64,000 nucleotides of DNA from Xiphophorus maculatus (lineage: Eukaryota > Chordata > Actinopteri > Cyprinodontiformes > Poeciliidae): the NCBI RefSeq assembly GCF_002775205.1, contig NC_036451.1:20942351-21006350 (forward strand), given 5' to 3'. Both the position numbers and the translations under genes were made by a program. This document shows, one piece after another, positions 35,911 to 48,269 of the stretch. Numbering within the stretch: the first letter of the stretch is position 1; every line of letters starts with the position of its first letter. A model generated the notes under the pieces. That model had not been told where the DNA came from and searched no databases. It worked only from the letters and a program-made list of their open reading frames with translations.

Positions 35911-38900
35911 GAGGTGTGGCGCTGAGGCGGTAAGGCTTGGGAGTGCGAGTCGCTCCCAGTTTGAACTCCAAGCTGGGCTGCTCTCCAGGTGGAGCTGAGA
36001 ACTTAAACCTCTGGAGGAGGGAGGTGAAGAAGAGGAATAACTCCATCCTGGCCAGCTGCTCCCCCAGACACACACGCTTACCTGGAAATCAACAATGCAG
36101 GAGACAAGGTTTATTGTCACACTGTGAAAAAGCAGAACATTGCAAAATAGGGTGAGAGGTCATCAGGTGAAGTTGCATGCCGGGAGGTTCTGAATTGCAC
36201 CCCCTACTGCTAAATGGGGGATTTTGTGGCTAAAATATGAGTGCTTGTAGGATCAGCAGTGGGTAAAGCTCAAACTCAAGGTCCTATGAAAATTACTCAA
36301 TTTTTGGTTGTTATCCATAACAGAAGGAGCAACGTTGGCTTGGTGATCATTGACTAATTGTTAGACTTTTTGTTGAGTGTGCAGATAATAGATCAGTGTA
36401 TCTACAGCGTATATTTGTTTTGCTACCAAAGTAACTAATTAATGCCGATCATCTGACGTGACTCATTTAGTTTAGTTTTCGCGTCCCGATGAACTTGCGA
36501 AATCTTAAGTCCGTCCAGATGTTCGCTTTCAAAACACAATCTGGTGTTTAATCTTTTCTTGCTGAGCTTCATTCCTTCTATTTACTTTGGCATAATGTAA
36601 ATAAAGGTCCTGCACACACTCGCTATTTATCAGAGCTTTCTATTTGCTTTACGTAGCTACTTAGGATTCTCTGGTTCTTACTGAGATCATGCTATGATAC
36701 TCCCCTCCAACTGAACCATTTTCAGGAGGGTTTTCCAGCTGTCTTACTAGAACTTTAAAATATATTTTGAAACATTTATCATAAAACTGAATCAATACAT
36801 GGACACTGAAGAGAAGGAGTTACAAATAGGAAACCGCAATAATGGCGGCTACGTTGTGTAAAACCAAGCGTCGACGTCTCTGACTGTGTGGTGCCCGTCT
36901 TTAGTAGGTCTTCACACAGTTATAAACAAGACAATTACCTGTACACAGACTCACTCTCAACCTTAAGGGCTATTTAGATTCACAATTTAGCCTGTTTTGA
37001 CCTGTGGAAAGAAGTTGGAGAACTCAGAAACAAGTGATGCATGCAGAAGCAGAATGTCTAACCTCAACACAGGAAGGCCTCAGCTGACATTTAGACTGTT
37101 TACCATTTAGAAACAAATAAAAATAAACCTGGAGATGCTAAACAGATGGTTTCCTGTTTCAGATGAATTTTAGCTGGATCAGCTCAGTGTGGTGACTGAT
37201 GGGAAACCTGAAGAGAAGGTACAATAAATGGCTTTTTCTGCTCAGTGAACTCACAACACGTAAGTTGTTACTGAGGGAGGAAGCCTTAAATTAACTTTCT
37301 TCAGCATCAGTGAGGAGCTTAAAAAAAGTCAGAGGAAGAACAAAAACTGTGAGAAGCTTTAAAAGGAAACTGAGGTGCCAATTGTTCCTTTAGACTGCTT
37401 CAGCAGAGAGCGAGACATTGGTGCGTGTTTGTCATTTTGATCCTTTACTGTTACTGATAAAGTTATTATTGTTTTGTACAAAAATGTTTTGGGATGAATA
37501 GTTGTCTACCAATTCAATTTACACCGTTTTGAATTGGTGAATGAGAACCAACTTCATCTAATAAGGCTACGCAGAAAATGTCACAGTCGGACAGTGTGGT
37601 AGCGGGGATGTTGTCCCATCAAACCATCAATTTCCAAAACAATACATTAAATAAACATTTTTAAAAAACTCATAAAAGCGCACACAGGGTCAGTGCAACC
37701 ATGCTGGACCGCGCACAGAGCAACAAAACAGAACAAAAATTGACCACAAAGTTTCTCAATTGTTCATCTATGAAATTAAACTGATTACAAGAACCAGTAA
37801 TTATTTTTTTGGTCTGTCAGTTTGTGTGTTTCGAAGACTTTACAGGAAGTAGAAGAGAGCTCAACTTTGAAGAACCAAAACAAACGACTCACCTGTAGAA
37901 AAAGGCATGAAGGCGTCTCTCTTCCTAAATTTACCGTCCTGGTCCAGGAAGTGCTGAGGGTTGAAGGTGTGTGGCGTCTCCCACACCGACTCATCATGGA
38001 GGACAGAGTGAAGTGTAGGCAAAATCATGGTTCCCTGAGAATTAGAAATATATGATATCATCAGATGAATCAAAAAGTGTAAATTATTGTATTTTAAGGA
38101 TGAAAATAACAATAATTCATATTAGTACCAAAAAATAAAATTAGGCAAAAGTAAATTTATTCAGTTTCTTTTAATTAAAAAACTTATGTAAATTTTTTTG
38201 GTTTGGTTTTTAGTTAAAACGTGTTTTTTCTTCATGTAGTGAAGTTACTCATAGTGGGTAGAGAATACAGAAATGTTACTCAAGTAAAATTTGTGATACT
38301 TCATAAAAATAAATTATTCAAGTAAAAGGAAAAAGCACAGCACAGTTAAAAAATACTTCTGAAAGTACCTTTTATTCAGAAAAGTTACTCAAGTAAATGT
38401 AATTGAGTAAAAGTAACTAGTTACTACCTCGCTCTGTGAAGCAGCCTCTCCTGGGTGGGCTCACCTCTGCTTTAAGTTACCTCCTATGCGTAGATATGAT
38501 TCTCATTGTGGTTCATTGAGATCCACAAATCTTACAAATGGCTTTTCAACCCTTTCCAGGCGAATAGATGTCAGTAACTTTTTATCTGTAACTTTTTTAA
38601 ACTGTACCTTTGGGATGAAGTATTTATCCAAAGTGGTGTCTTTGTTTGCAAGTCGTGCTAGATTCAGTGGGACAATGTTCCCCATCCTCTGTATCTCGTG
38701 GATGACGGCGTCAGTGTAGGGCATGTTCTCTCTGTCGGTCACCGCGGGTTGCCTGGATGGACCGATCACGGCGTCTATCTCAGCCTGGACGCGCTCTGAA
38801 GACACAGAAAACAGGATAAAATATGAGTTTTTGCACAGAGACAGAGAAATGCTTTTCCTTGTGAGTGAGAAAGTACAAACCATGTAAATTTAAAGGTAAT

Positions 38901-41797
38901 TATAGATAATATTTAACCTTGAATCTTAGGGTAGTAGATCATGTACAGCAGCCCCCAGTGTAACGTGGTGGTTGTAGTTTCAGTTCCAGCACCGAACAGG
39001 TCCAGAGTGCAAGCACTCAAGTTGAAGAGATCAAAACCAGAATCTTTGTCCTCTTTCTACCAAAGACACCAGAGGCAGCTGCAATAATCTGTTTACCATG
39101 TGCGGAGGATATTTGAGAGCGAACAGAAGACTCACCTCTCCCATCTCTATGAGGAAGGCGTCGATGTAGTCTCTTGGAGATGACGGGTCGAGGTTCTCTC
39201 TGTGTTCCTTGATCCGAATGTCTACAAAGTCAAGCAGCTTCTGTAAGAGCGTGAATATTTTTTTATGTGGTCCAGGGATCCACCTCATCAACCCGGGCAT
39301 TGAGTTGAAAATCTGAAGAGAAAGATGAATGTAGTGGAAATAGTTTTAAAATAATTTCAATGTAACCTCAGGTGTATAAATAAAAACATAATAGATCCTC
39401 CAGTGTTTCTTAAGTTGATTGGATACATTCAAAGAACCTTCACTGTCTACTGCTGCAGTATAAAATACTCAAGAATTGCATGCGGACAATTTTGCTATAA
39501 AACGCAATGTGTTTTAGAGAGAAGGTGTACCTGAACTGACAAACCTCCCTGTAAGAGGATTATATCGTTGAAGTACTTAAGGATAGTCTGGTAATGCTTG
39601 TCGTTGTACTCAAATCGACTCCCAAAGACCAAGCAGCAGATGATGTTGGACACGGCGTTGTTGATCAGTGCCTGGCCATTAAACGCCTTACCTGTGGAGA
39701 ATGAAAAGAATGAAGTTCTTTTGTTAAAACAATGAATATCTGAAAAGGTAGAAAAAGCTTGGTAAATTAAGAAAACAGTCACGTGCGACAGCTTCTTCAG
39801 GAGATCTCACAGTAGACCTAATAGAAATCAATAATACTTTTACAGAGTTTTATGAATACTGTAAAAATCTCAAGCATCAGGGGAGCAAGAAAGGTTCATC
39901 AGTTTAAGTTCACAAGATCAACAGAAGGTGAAAAAAATTCAGATAGTGATGAAAAGCTAAAGTAGCAAAGGGTTTCACACACATTTCAAATCACTACAGT
40001 TCAGTCCATTTAGGCTTGTAGTTGCGGTAAAGATGACTTGATGAAGTTTAACTCAAGCATCGTAATGGTCAAGAAAAGGGTGTCAAGTGACTTGGAAGTG
40101 GCACGATTGCTGTTGTTGGGGAAATGGGCCGGGGTATTTCAGAAACCGCTGTCTGATTTCGAGCACAATCATCTCTCAGTGTCTCTCTGCATCCATAACA
40201 GGATGTAGCAGAGGGCCTGCAGCAGCAGAGGGCCTGCAGCAGCAGAGGGCCTGCAGCAGCAGAGGGCCTGCAGCAGCAGAGGGCCTGCAGCAGCAGAGGG
40301 CCTGCAGCAGCAGAGGGTCTGCAGCAGCAGAGGGCCTGCAGCAGCAGAGGGCCTGCAGCAGCAGAGGGTCTGCAGCAGCAGAGGGCCACACCAGGTGGCA
40401 TTCATATCTTCCAAGTACAGGAAACTATACACACAGTTTGCACAGGCTTACCAAGATACCTGGTCTAACATAAAAATGGTATGGACACAATTTAAGTGTG
40501 AAAATAAATCTTTGTGGATACCTTGCTGTTCTGAGATAGCCTCAGTGAGGTACTGGCACTCCTGCTGGATGTATCGCTCCATTGTCTTCTTTCCCAGACC
40601 AAAGTTTCTCAACGTATGAAGAGCGAACCTCCTCTGTACTTTCCACGGATTACCATTAGACATCACAAGACCTAATGGAAAAAGGAAAAAAAAGCGTCAA
40701 TGTTTAAGTTTGGGTTGTCAGATATTCAAGAACTATATCCACGATGCAAGTGTAAATATATAAATATACCTTTATTCTCAAAAAACTCAGAAAACAGTGG
40801 AATGGAGGGGCGATCCATGAAGTCTTCTCCCTTTTGGACCAGCGCCTCTTTCACATGTTTGTAGCCATTAATGATCACAGCTCTGCCCCCAAAGATGTGA
40901 AGGCTGAAAATGTTTCCATACTTCTCTGCAAGCTGAAGAAAGAGAACTAATGAGGATTTCGCTGCAGTGTTTTTCAGGCCCGCTTGAATAATGACTTCTT
41001 CCTACAAACATGATGGCAGCTGAATAGCGCAGAGTAAACAAATCCACAGAGAATGGACCTGCCCCTTAAGTTCAAATGTCAGAGTACAACTACCTACAAA
41101 AAGGATTTCAAGTAAATACATTTCTACAAAAACAGCTCATGATAAGTCATCGCATGACTTATCATGTATCATTTATCAATAAGCTATAAAAGGAGTGACA
41201 CAGAAATGATAGAGCAACCATAAAGGTTTCGAATCAGTTTGTGTCAAAAGACAGCTGCAACCAATATTTTTCTCTTATCTATGCTGAGTTTTAATTTTTT
41301 TCTCCAAAGCATTTGGCATTTTAATAATATTATATCAATATCATCAAGTCAATCTGCAGATGATGGTCCATGTTTCATTAGCATTTTCTCTGAATTTTCT
41401 TCAGTGTTTATATTTTTAAAAAATGTATATTTAAATGCCAATTTTAGTCCATATAGTATTACTATATTGCTACATAGTAATAAGCCAAACTTCTGTAGTT
41501 CCACATTATGAGTTTCATTATTCCAATAAAATTTAAGTAGAAAAACAAAAATGTTTGTAATGTCTCTTCTGCCTATGCCAGCAGTCTGTGATCCACCTCT
41601 GAGAACTGCAGGTGAAGTCTTGCAGGTTTGATGCGGTGAAGATCTCCAATAAATGGAAGAGCCAGCGGTCCAGGAGGAAAGTTTTTTGGTTTCCAGTTCT
41701 TCAAAACGTCGCTCAGCAGCAGAAAAACAAAAAGAAAAATTAAAATAGCCCTGGTGTCGAGCCAGTCTAAACCCAGAACGTGCTGTACTGCCTCCAT
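35906..41797 (-). CDS. Gene F: cytochrome P450 family 2 (CYP2P/CYP2J-like), complete
   Basis: Nine exons encode 498 residues: 41797-41597, 40932-40770, 40671-40522, 39691-39531, 39312-39136, 39056-38918, 38795-38608, 38034-37893 and 36081-35906 (stop TGA). All introns are GT-AG. Motifs: anchor, PPGP 41-44, AGTETT 307-312, EIQR 364-367, and the heme loop FSTGKRVCLG with Cys445 (T where its paralogs have A). It ends in ...TPR-stop, and the stop codon falls in a tandem repeat. Intron 8 is the longest (1.8 kb) and featureless; intron 3 has a 17-bp minisatellite. It stands head to head with gene G, 2.25 kb away. Closest to D and E in exons 1-6 and in exon 7. Expected to be an ER monooxygenase; subfamily is inferred. 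Confidence 0.96.
38240..38430. repeat. Dispersed 'actcaagtaaaa' repeat in gene F intron 7
   Basis: Repeated phrases 'gttactcaagtaaa' and 'gagtaaaagtaact' match a very abundant fish interspersed repeat class. Termini were not resolved. It lies between exons 8 and 7 of gene F. Confidence 0.5.
40211..40387. repeat. 17-bp minisatellite, ten copies, in gene F intron 3
   Basis: Unit GAGGGCCTGCAGCAGCA, ten copies to 40380 plus a partial copy, with C/T variants (GAGGGTCTG). Because 17 is not a multiple of three, each reading frame shows a 17-residue repeating peptide, so open frames across it are artefacts. Confidence 0.95.
41138..41166. repeat. Perfect 13-bp hairpin in gene F intron 1
   Basis: Arms 41138-41150 and 41154-41166 are perfect around a 3-base loop (cgc). 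Confidence 0.8.
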
Positions 41798-41869
41798 CGC
41801 TTGACTGTTCTACTACAACTAAAGGTCAGTCAGGCGGGTTATGAGAGTATACTACAGAGTGTGTATAGC

Positions 41870-41884
41870 TTTCAAAATAAAAGC
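41870..41884 (-). promoter_or_regulatory. Putative core promoter element of gene F
   Basis: GCTTTTATTTTGAAA on the minus strand, 73-87 bases before the ATG, identical over 15 bases to that of gene D. Confidence 0.5.
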
Positions 41885-42261
41885 ATTTCTGCACTTTTAT
41901 AAGTGACAGGTGCATTTTGGGTCGGCTTTAGTCCAAGAGATCACTACAGGATGAAGTCCTACTACTAGGACTTCAGCAAATCTTTTACAGAAAGCGCACA
42001 AAGAGAATACATTTCTGCTGTTCATATTTTTGTTATTTAATTTTTGGTAAACTAAGATTTCTTCTGGATGTGCAGTTTTTGCCATAATGGGGCCTTTCAG
42101 GGCATCTGAAAAGCAATTTTTTTAAACAATATTCCGATAATATGTCTCTTTTCATTGGGTCACACAAGGAAAATCACCTAAAATCAAGAAGTTTTCTTGT
42201 CTGAACCGAGGCTTTGTTGGTTTTTCTGTGTGGGGTTTAGATATTCTCCATGGCTTTCTGT

Positions 42262-42336
42262 TTTATTTATTTCCTTTATTTAACCAGGTAAATCCCATTG
42301 AGATCTGGATCTCATTTTCAAGAGAGACCTGGGCAG
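42262..42336. repeat. Dispersed repeat fragment
   Basis: The phrases 'ctttatttaaccaggtaa' and 'aagagagacctgg' belong to a common fish interspersed repeat. No termini are visible. Confidence 0.45.
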
Positions 42337-42474
42337 AAGTCTGCAATACACAGCAACTGGTTACAAAATAAAACTAATTAATACATATGCACAAGTGTAA
42401 AACAATATAAACAATTTAAAAACAGTGACACAGTTTAATAGAGTCTTGTTGCCTGTTTTTAAGATCCTGTACGT

Positions 42475-42700
42475 CAGGGGTGTCAAACTCCAGTCCTCGA
42501 GGGCCGCTGTCCTGCAACTTTTAGATGTGCCTCTGCTGCACCACACCTGAATGGAATAATTAGGTCATTAGCAAGGCTCTGGAGAACTGATCTACACAAG
42601 GAGGAGGCAATTAAGTCATTTCATTCCAGTGTTTTGTACCTGTGGCACATCTAAAAACTGCAGGACACCGGCCCTTGAGGACTGGAGTTTGACACCCCTG
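42475..42700. mobile_element. hAT-type fold-back MITE, 226 bp, with 8-bp target duplication
   Basis: Long inverted termini begin CAGGGGTGTCAAACTC and end GAGTTTGACACCCCTG. The element is flanked by exact 8-bp direct repeats CTGTACGT at 42467-42474 and 42701-42708. An 8-bp duplication and CAG-type ends point to hAT transposase. It has no coding capacity and, with its intact duplication, is probably fairly young. Confidence 0.9.
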
Positions 42701-44050
42701 CTGTACGTGTTGGACCACATTAAGGAGCCTATGTGAGACTGTTTGATTGTGTTGGGTTGTTGTTTTTGTTGTTGTTGTTGTTATTTAGGAATAGACAACA
42801 GACCAGCAACCTGATCCAACGGATTAGACTCTTGTCATTTTACAGCCAAGTTGACTTTTCTGGAAATTGGTGCAGAAAAGTGATGGGCTGATGTGTATTT
42901 GTTCAGATTATATTCAGCCATGTGAAAAACATTTATTTAAGAAAAATATTTTTGTATATTTTAATCATGTTTGTTACAGTACCATGGTATGTATCGTCCT
43001 GACACCAGGGTAGGATTCAAACCACGGACTTTCTTTCTGCAAAGCAGCAGCACTAATTTGCACCCTGGACTTCTTTTCTTTATGACGGCGCTGGAATTAA
43101 CCCTTTTCTCTATCGTCATGTCTTTTTATTTTTTTGTATTTGCCAATCATTGTGCGAAAAGCTTAAGCTTTTACATGATTGACTTGAAAAACTCTCTAAA
43201 AAATAAAAAAGTTGCCATAATAAAACATGTTATCCAAAACTAATTGGTTAAGTTGCACAAAATTCAAGACCAAACTTCAGCATTAGGAGAGAACAAACAC
43301 AGCTTTAATTAACATTTGCAAATGGAGAAACCATACAAAGCTCACATCTCAGTGAGAATCGGATGAGTTCTGACTTGGGGCTGAACGTCCCCTCATCTAC
43401 ATAGGATACATCACACGTTACGTAGCCACACCCCCTGGCTCAAGTGTCAGTCAAAAATCTATAAGTTACTTATCTGTAAGTTTCAGTTGAGCAGGGTTAC
43501 ATACACATTCACAGCTCAACTCTAGGCGTTTATCCAAAACGACCTCTCTGCTGATGGCTGAACAGATACTAGTAACTGAACTTCTACAAAATAGGCTTAT
43601 CACCTAAACCATGTCTAACATTTCTAACTGCTGAACACCCTGTTCTTCACTTATTTGCGGAGGGTCAGAAGAGCATATGTCCTGTTGAGCTGCAACTGAG
43701 TGCAAACCTTTAATAAAAACATCATAAAGTGTACATTCAAATTTATTTAAACATTGTTAATACATTTTTCCTTCACAAATTGGTTAAGTTATTAGGACCT
43801 CCCACTGACCCCGGGGGAGTTTACATTCTTCCAGTCTGCAGTTGTCTGGAACATTTTCAACTTTGGCCGTGTTTATTCCTGTTAATGGGTCCAGAGAGGC
43901 CACCAGTGTTACATAACTCCACTGGAGCCAGTTTTTTTTCTTTTTCCCTCGACATCTGCCTTCCTGTCTTAGCCCACTCTGCACAGAACTAGTTGCAAGA
44001 ACAAGCTCAATTTTCATCTTAGCTGGGCCATTCTTACTATTTTCTTCACC

Positions 44051-47000
44051 ATGATTTTCCAAGCTCTTTTTGATTGCATGGACTTTACCGGCTGGCTTCT
44101 CTTAGGGTTTGTATTCCTGCTGATATTTGATGTTGTGAAAAACGGGAGGCCTTCTAACTTTCCACCCGGACCCTGGGCTGCACCTTTTGTAGGAAACATT
44201 TTCACGCCGTTGGACTTCAAAACAATGGATAAGGTGAACGAGAATGCTTGTTTATATAGGGGCATGTCAGTGCATGTCTCCAAACAAGAGTGTGTGGAAC
44301 TGTACAGTTGATTTTATGCTTTTAATCACAGAGAAGAATGTATTTATGAAATATGGTATAGGAAGGAATAACCACGAAAGCCATGTTGTGATTCCAAAAG
44401 TTTCCCAAAACTGAGCTTCACATTTTAACTTTAGCGTTAATTGGTTGTGGCCTTTTAAAATCATGTACACTAGCTTTGAAGGTTTTTACATCTTAACTGG
44501 GTAAAGAACTGCCTATATTTTCCTGAATCATCATCATCTTTAATTCTCGATGTGAATTTGTTTTTTACATGTAGGTTTCAAAGGAGTACGGTCCTGTGTT
44601 CAGCGTGAGAAAAGGCAGTGAGAGGCTGGTGTTTGTCTCTGGACTCAAGATGGTCAAAGAGGCTCTTATCAACCAGCTGGACAGCTTCGTTGATCGGCCC
44701 ATTGTTCCCCTTTTTCACGTTACCTTCAAGGGCCTTGGTGAGTAGCTAAACAAGTGTGTTAATTTATTATTCTCTGCTGAAAAAACATTGTCTTTGGTCA
44801 ATTTTCATGCTAGCTTGTCCCTATGCCTAACATATCTTGGGAGAGAGACATTGGGAGATGCTGAATAGGTCACCAGCTTATACTAGGGCAACACAACCTA
44901 TTTTACACAGACCCTGCTGCAGTTTATTGTTCATTTATTTGAAAATGCCAGCACGAATATTTGTGCTGAAAATGTATTTTAAAAATACTCTGATGTGACG
45001 TTATCACAGGTATAGCTCTGAGTAATGGGTACTTGTGGAAGAAACAGAGGAAGTTCGCCAACTCTCACCTTCGCTACTTTGGAGAGGGACAGAAAACTTT
45101 AGAAAAGTACATAGAAGTGGAGTCCAACTTTCTTTGCGAAGCCTTCAATGATGAGCAAGGTAAGCAGACTTTAACCAAAACCAGTGAAAGAATTATGATT
45201 TACGCTCATTTAAATGTTATTTCTCAATAATTCCAGGAAGGCCATTTAACCCCCACTACATCTTAACAAACGCTGTGAGTAACATAATCTCATCTGTGGT
45301 CTTTGGACATCGATTTGAGTACTCAGACCCAAGCTATCGGGAAGTCCTGGAGCTGGACAACGAAGCCGTTATTCTTGCTGGTTCCCTTCGGACTCAGGTA
45401 TTCTTTTCTATCCACTGAAAGGAAACTCTGTCTGGCTGGCCTGCAGCTGATCTGAGAGTCTGTCCCATCAACAGCTGTTTGACGCCTTCCCTGGACTGAT
45501 GAAGCACCTGCCGGGGCCTCACCAGACTGTGCATGCCAACTACAGGAAGATCCTGGTCTTTTTGGAAAAAGAGATAGAGAAGCACAAGGAGGAGTGGAAT
45601 CCAGACGATCCTCGGGATTATATCGACGTCTACTTGTCAGAGATGGAGAAGGTGAAAAATTCATACAACATGATAGAGTTTTGACAAAACACTGAAAAGC
45701 TTTGCTGCCATGTGATTGGTCATTTGACTAGTAGAGATAAACAGTTGAACAGATGAACCTAATAACATTTTATTATGGTGTAATATTCATTAACATTATT
45801 TATTAGATCCAATAGTCCATCCAATCACTGATAAACCAACATAAGTACTAAAAGTATCTGGTAAAAAGTAATGGTTGTCTTTTCATAAATTATTCACAAT
45901 ATATAATGTAACACAATTCTATTTTGCATCTTTTATGAATATGTTTTCTGGGAAGAAACTGCTTTTAGGCGCTGGGAGCATCTAAATTCAACTAAGGCAT
46001 AAGCAGCAAAGAAATAAATGAAAGAAATTTCTCTACAATCCTTGGTCAGCAATCACCACCGTCCCCCAGGCGGTGCTACATCTCCAATGTTACCATGTTT
46101 GGTACTGACCAAATGGGTGGTGTTAGTCTCCGCACGTTCATCAAGAAATCAAAACGAAAAAGTAACTAAAAAATAGCCATGGAGACAGTCAAAAACAAAA
46201 AGACAGCTGTCTCTTATCTGTGACTGTACATGTTGCATGTCTGCTGGTGTCTCTACATTGCTACAACATTAACAAGAAGCTGTGGTGTAAATATTCCCTG
46301 CTAGCTTTAAGCCATGCTTCATTTTTGGCATCTTGAGTTAGTCGAATTCATCAGCAAAGCCAAACCCTTAGAAGCTGGTCAACCATGAAAAAGTCCACTG
46401 CAGGACATTGATCACTGGCAAGAGAAACCGCACACAAGCTATGTGAATTATGCACAACTACGTTTAAAGTGAGCAATGTTAGCAGAGCTCTTGTTGTAAT
46501 GAGATTAAATTCTGATATTTGTTGATGTCTTGTTAGAAAAAAGAGGATCCCCAGGCTGGCTTCAACACTGAAACGCTGCTGGTTAGCACTCTTGACCTCA
46601 TTGAGGCTGGAACAGAAACCACTGCCACCACAATGCGCTGGGCCCTTGTGTTCATGTTGCACTACCCAGAGATACAGGGTCAGTGGCTCATTACGAAACT
46701 GAAATATCCCAACTAAGACCAAAAACGGTGTTAGATTTCAACGCTCTTCCGTCCTTTCTCAGAGAAGGTCCAAGCAGAGATAGACAGAGTGATCGGGCAG
46801 TCTCGTCAGCCCACCATGGCCGACAGGCCGAACTTGCCCTACACCGACGCCGTCGTCCACGAGGTTCAGAGGATGGGAAATATCGTTCCCATGGGATTTC
46901 CTAAAATGGCGAGTAAAGACACAACACTGGGAGGATACTTCATTCCTAAGGTAGGAGAATACGGACCTCAGTTAAAACTAAATTTTATGTGATGAAATCG

Positions 47001-48134
47001 TTGGTTAGCTGCTGAAGTCTGAAACATGTCTCGCTGTTCAGGGAACATATATGACGACAATGCTGGCATCTGTGCTGTTTGATAAGAATGAGTGGGCGAC
47101 TCCAGATGTCTTCAATCCCGAGCATTTCTTGGATTCAGAGGGCAAGTTTGTCAAGAGAGATGCTTTCTTGCCGTTTTCAGCAGGTTGGTTGCAAGTTTTA
47201 TGTTTGAAGCTCTCTCTCCTCTGTTTCTGCGCAATATTCACTCCAGAGTTTCCTCTTTTTACCAACCTAATTGAGGACATTTAAGTATTAAATGTTTAAC
47301 TTGGAAATGTGAGGTTGTCTGTCTGCTCCACAAACCGTAGAAGAGTACAACACTGAAGTTAGCTGTTCATTTGAGTGATAAAAAGGTTATTTAATTGTTT
47401 TCTTTTTTGGCATATGAACTAACTTAGATGAGCAACATTTTAAAATCTGTGATGAAAATCATGACAGAAGCGGTAAAGCACAGTCAGTTCAGTTTAACAA
47501 TCTATATGTTCAGTTGATATTTGTTATTTAAAGCGGACTGGAGGTCGAATCAGATACAGAAGAGTCAATTTTGAAGTTTCAAATAAATGTTTTTATGTGA
47601 AAATTCTCATCACAAATGAAACAAAACTAAATACTGACGGGTCAAACAGTCACGTTGGTACTTAAAAGGCTCTTTCACAACTGAAATATATATTTTTAGC
47701 ATGTTCCTGTTGTTTTTAAATGCATCAAATGGAGGGAAACATTGTCACCAATTAATTTTAGAATCCCACAGATTTTATTGACTTACCTTATAAACATATT
47801 GTAGTTCTATGTGGCTCTGCCCCAGATCCAATCGCCACCTTCCTAAGACAACCAAAAGATGCACTGACGTCACTTTTAAGCTCGTCATCAAAAATAAATG
47901 CACATGTACAATATGCTACGGCATATGCTGATCAAGCATGTCCCATTTCTCAACGCAGGTAAACGTATGTGTTTGGGGGAACCCCTGGCCAAAATGGAGC
48001 TCTTCGTCTTCTTCTCAGTTTTGCTGCAACGCTTCACCTTTGCCCCGGTTCCAGGAGAAATGCCCAACCTGGAGGGCGTGATGGGCTTCACTCATTCCCC
48101 TGAGGAGTACAGATTCCTGGCTGTGCCGCGCTAA
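44051..48134 (+). CDS. Gene G: cytochrome P450 family 2 (CYP2AD-like), complete
   Basis: Nine exons encode 493 residues: 44051-44233, 44575-44737, 45010-45159, 45237-45397, 45475-45651, 46537-46678, 46763-46950, 47042-47183 and 47959-48134 (stop TAA). All introns are GT-AG. The ATG at 44051 sits in CACCATGA; an internal Met10 is less likely because it would shorten the anchor. Motifs: PPGP 38-41, AGTETT 302-307, EVQR 359-362, and the heme loop [10 protein letters not shown] with Cys440. Phrases such as LDFKTMDK and [17 protein letters not shown] recall CYP2AD of fish, by memory. Exon 1 is 183 and exon 6 is 142 bases, unlike its neighbours. It is single-copy here and the most divergent member. 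AATAAA lies at 48264-48269. Expected to be an ER monooxygenase. Confidence 0.95.
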
Positions 48135-48263
48135 CATGTGTTTCACGTACTTCTCATTGGGACAACAATGATTAAAAATGTTTTTATTGGTCTGATGATG
48201 TCTTCAATCATAAATGTCAGGTTTTTTATTGGTTGTACGCAGGAAATCCTCGTAATTTACTGA

Positions 48264-48269
48264 AATAAA
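48264..48269 (+). promoter_or_regulatory. Poly(A) signal of gene G
   Basis: AATAAA, 130 bases after the stop codon of gene G. Confidence 0.55.

Larger units (their letters stand above)
41798..44050. other. Divergent intergenic region F-G
   Basis: It holds the promoter flank of gene F, a dispersed repeat at 42262-42336, a hAT MITE with a target duplication (42467-42708), and unassigned sequence to 44050. No TATA-like element of the F type is seen before gene G, and 2.25 kb argues against one shared core promoter. No gene is seen. Confidence 0.6.

Noticed and set aside
40069-40473. Long open frames on both strands rich in Gln, Ala and Leu
   Set aside because: They are translations of the 17-base minisatellite and have no start context, splice structure or homology.
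43340-43520. Possible end of a retroelement upstream of gene G
   Set aside because: No terminal repeat, target duplication or coding part could be found.
41798-44050. Bidirectional promoter shared by F and G
   Set aside because: The starts are 2.25 kb apart with transposon insertions between them, and only F has the promoter word.
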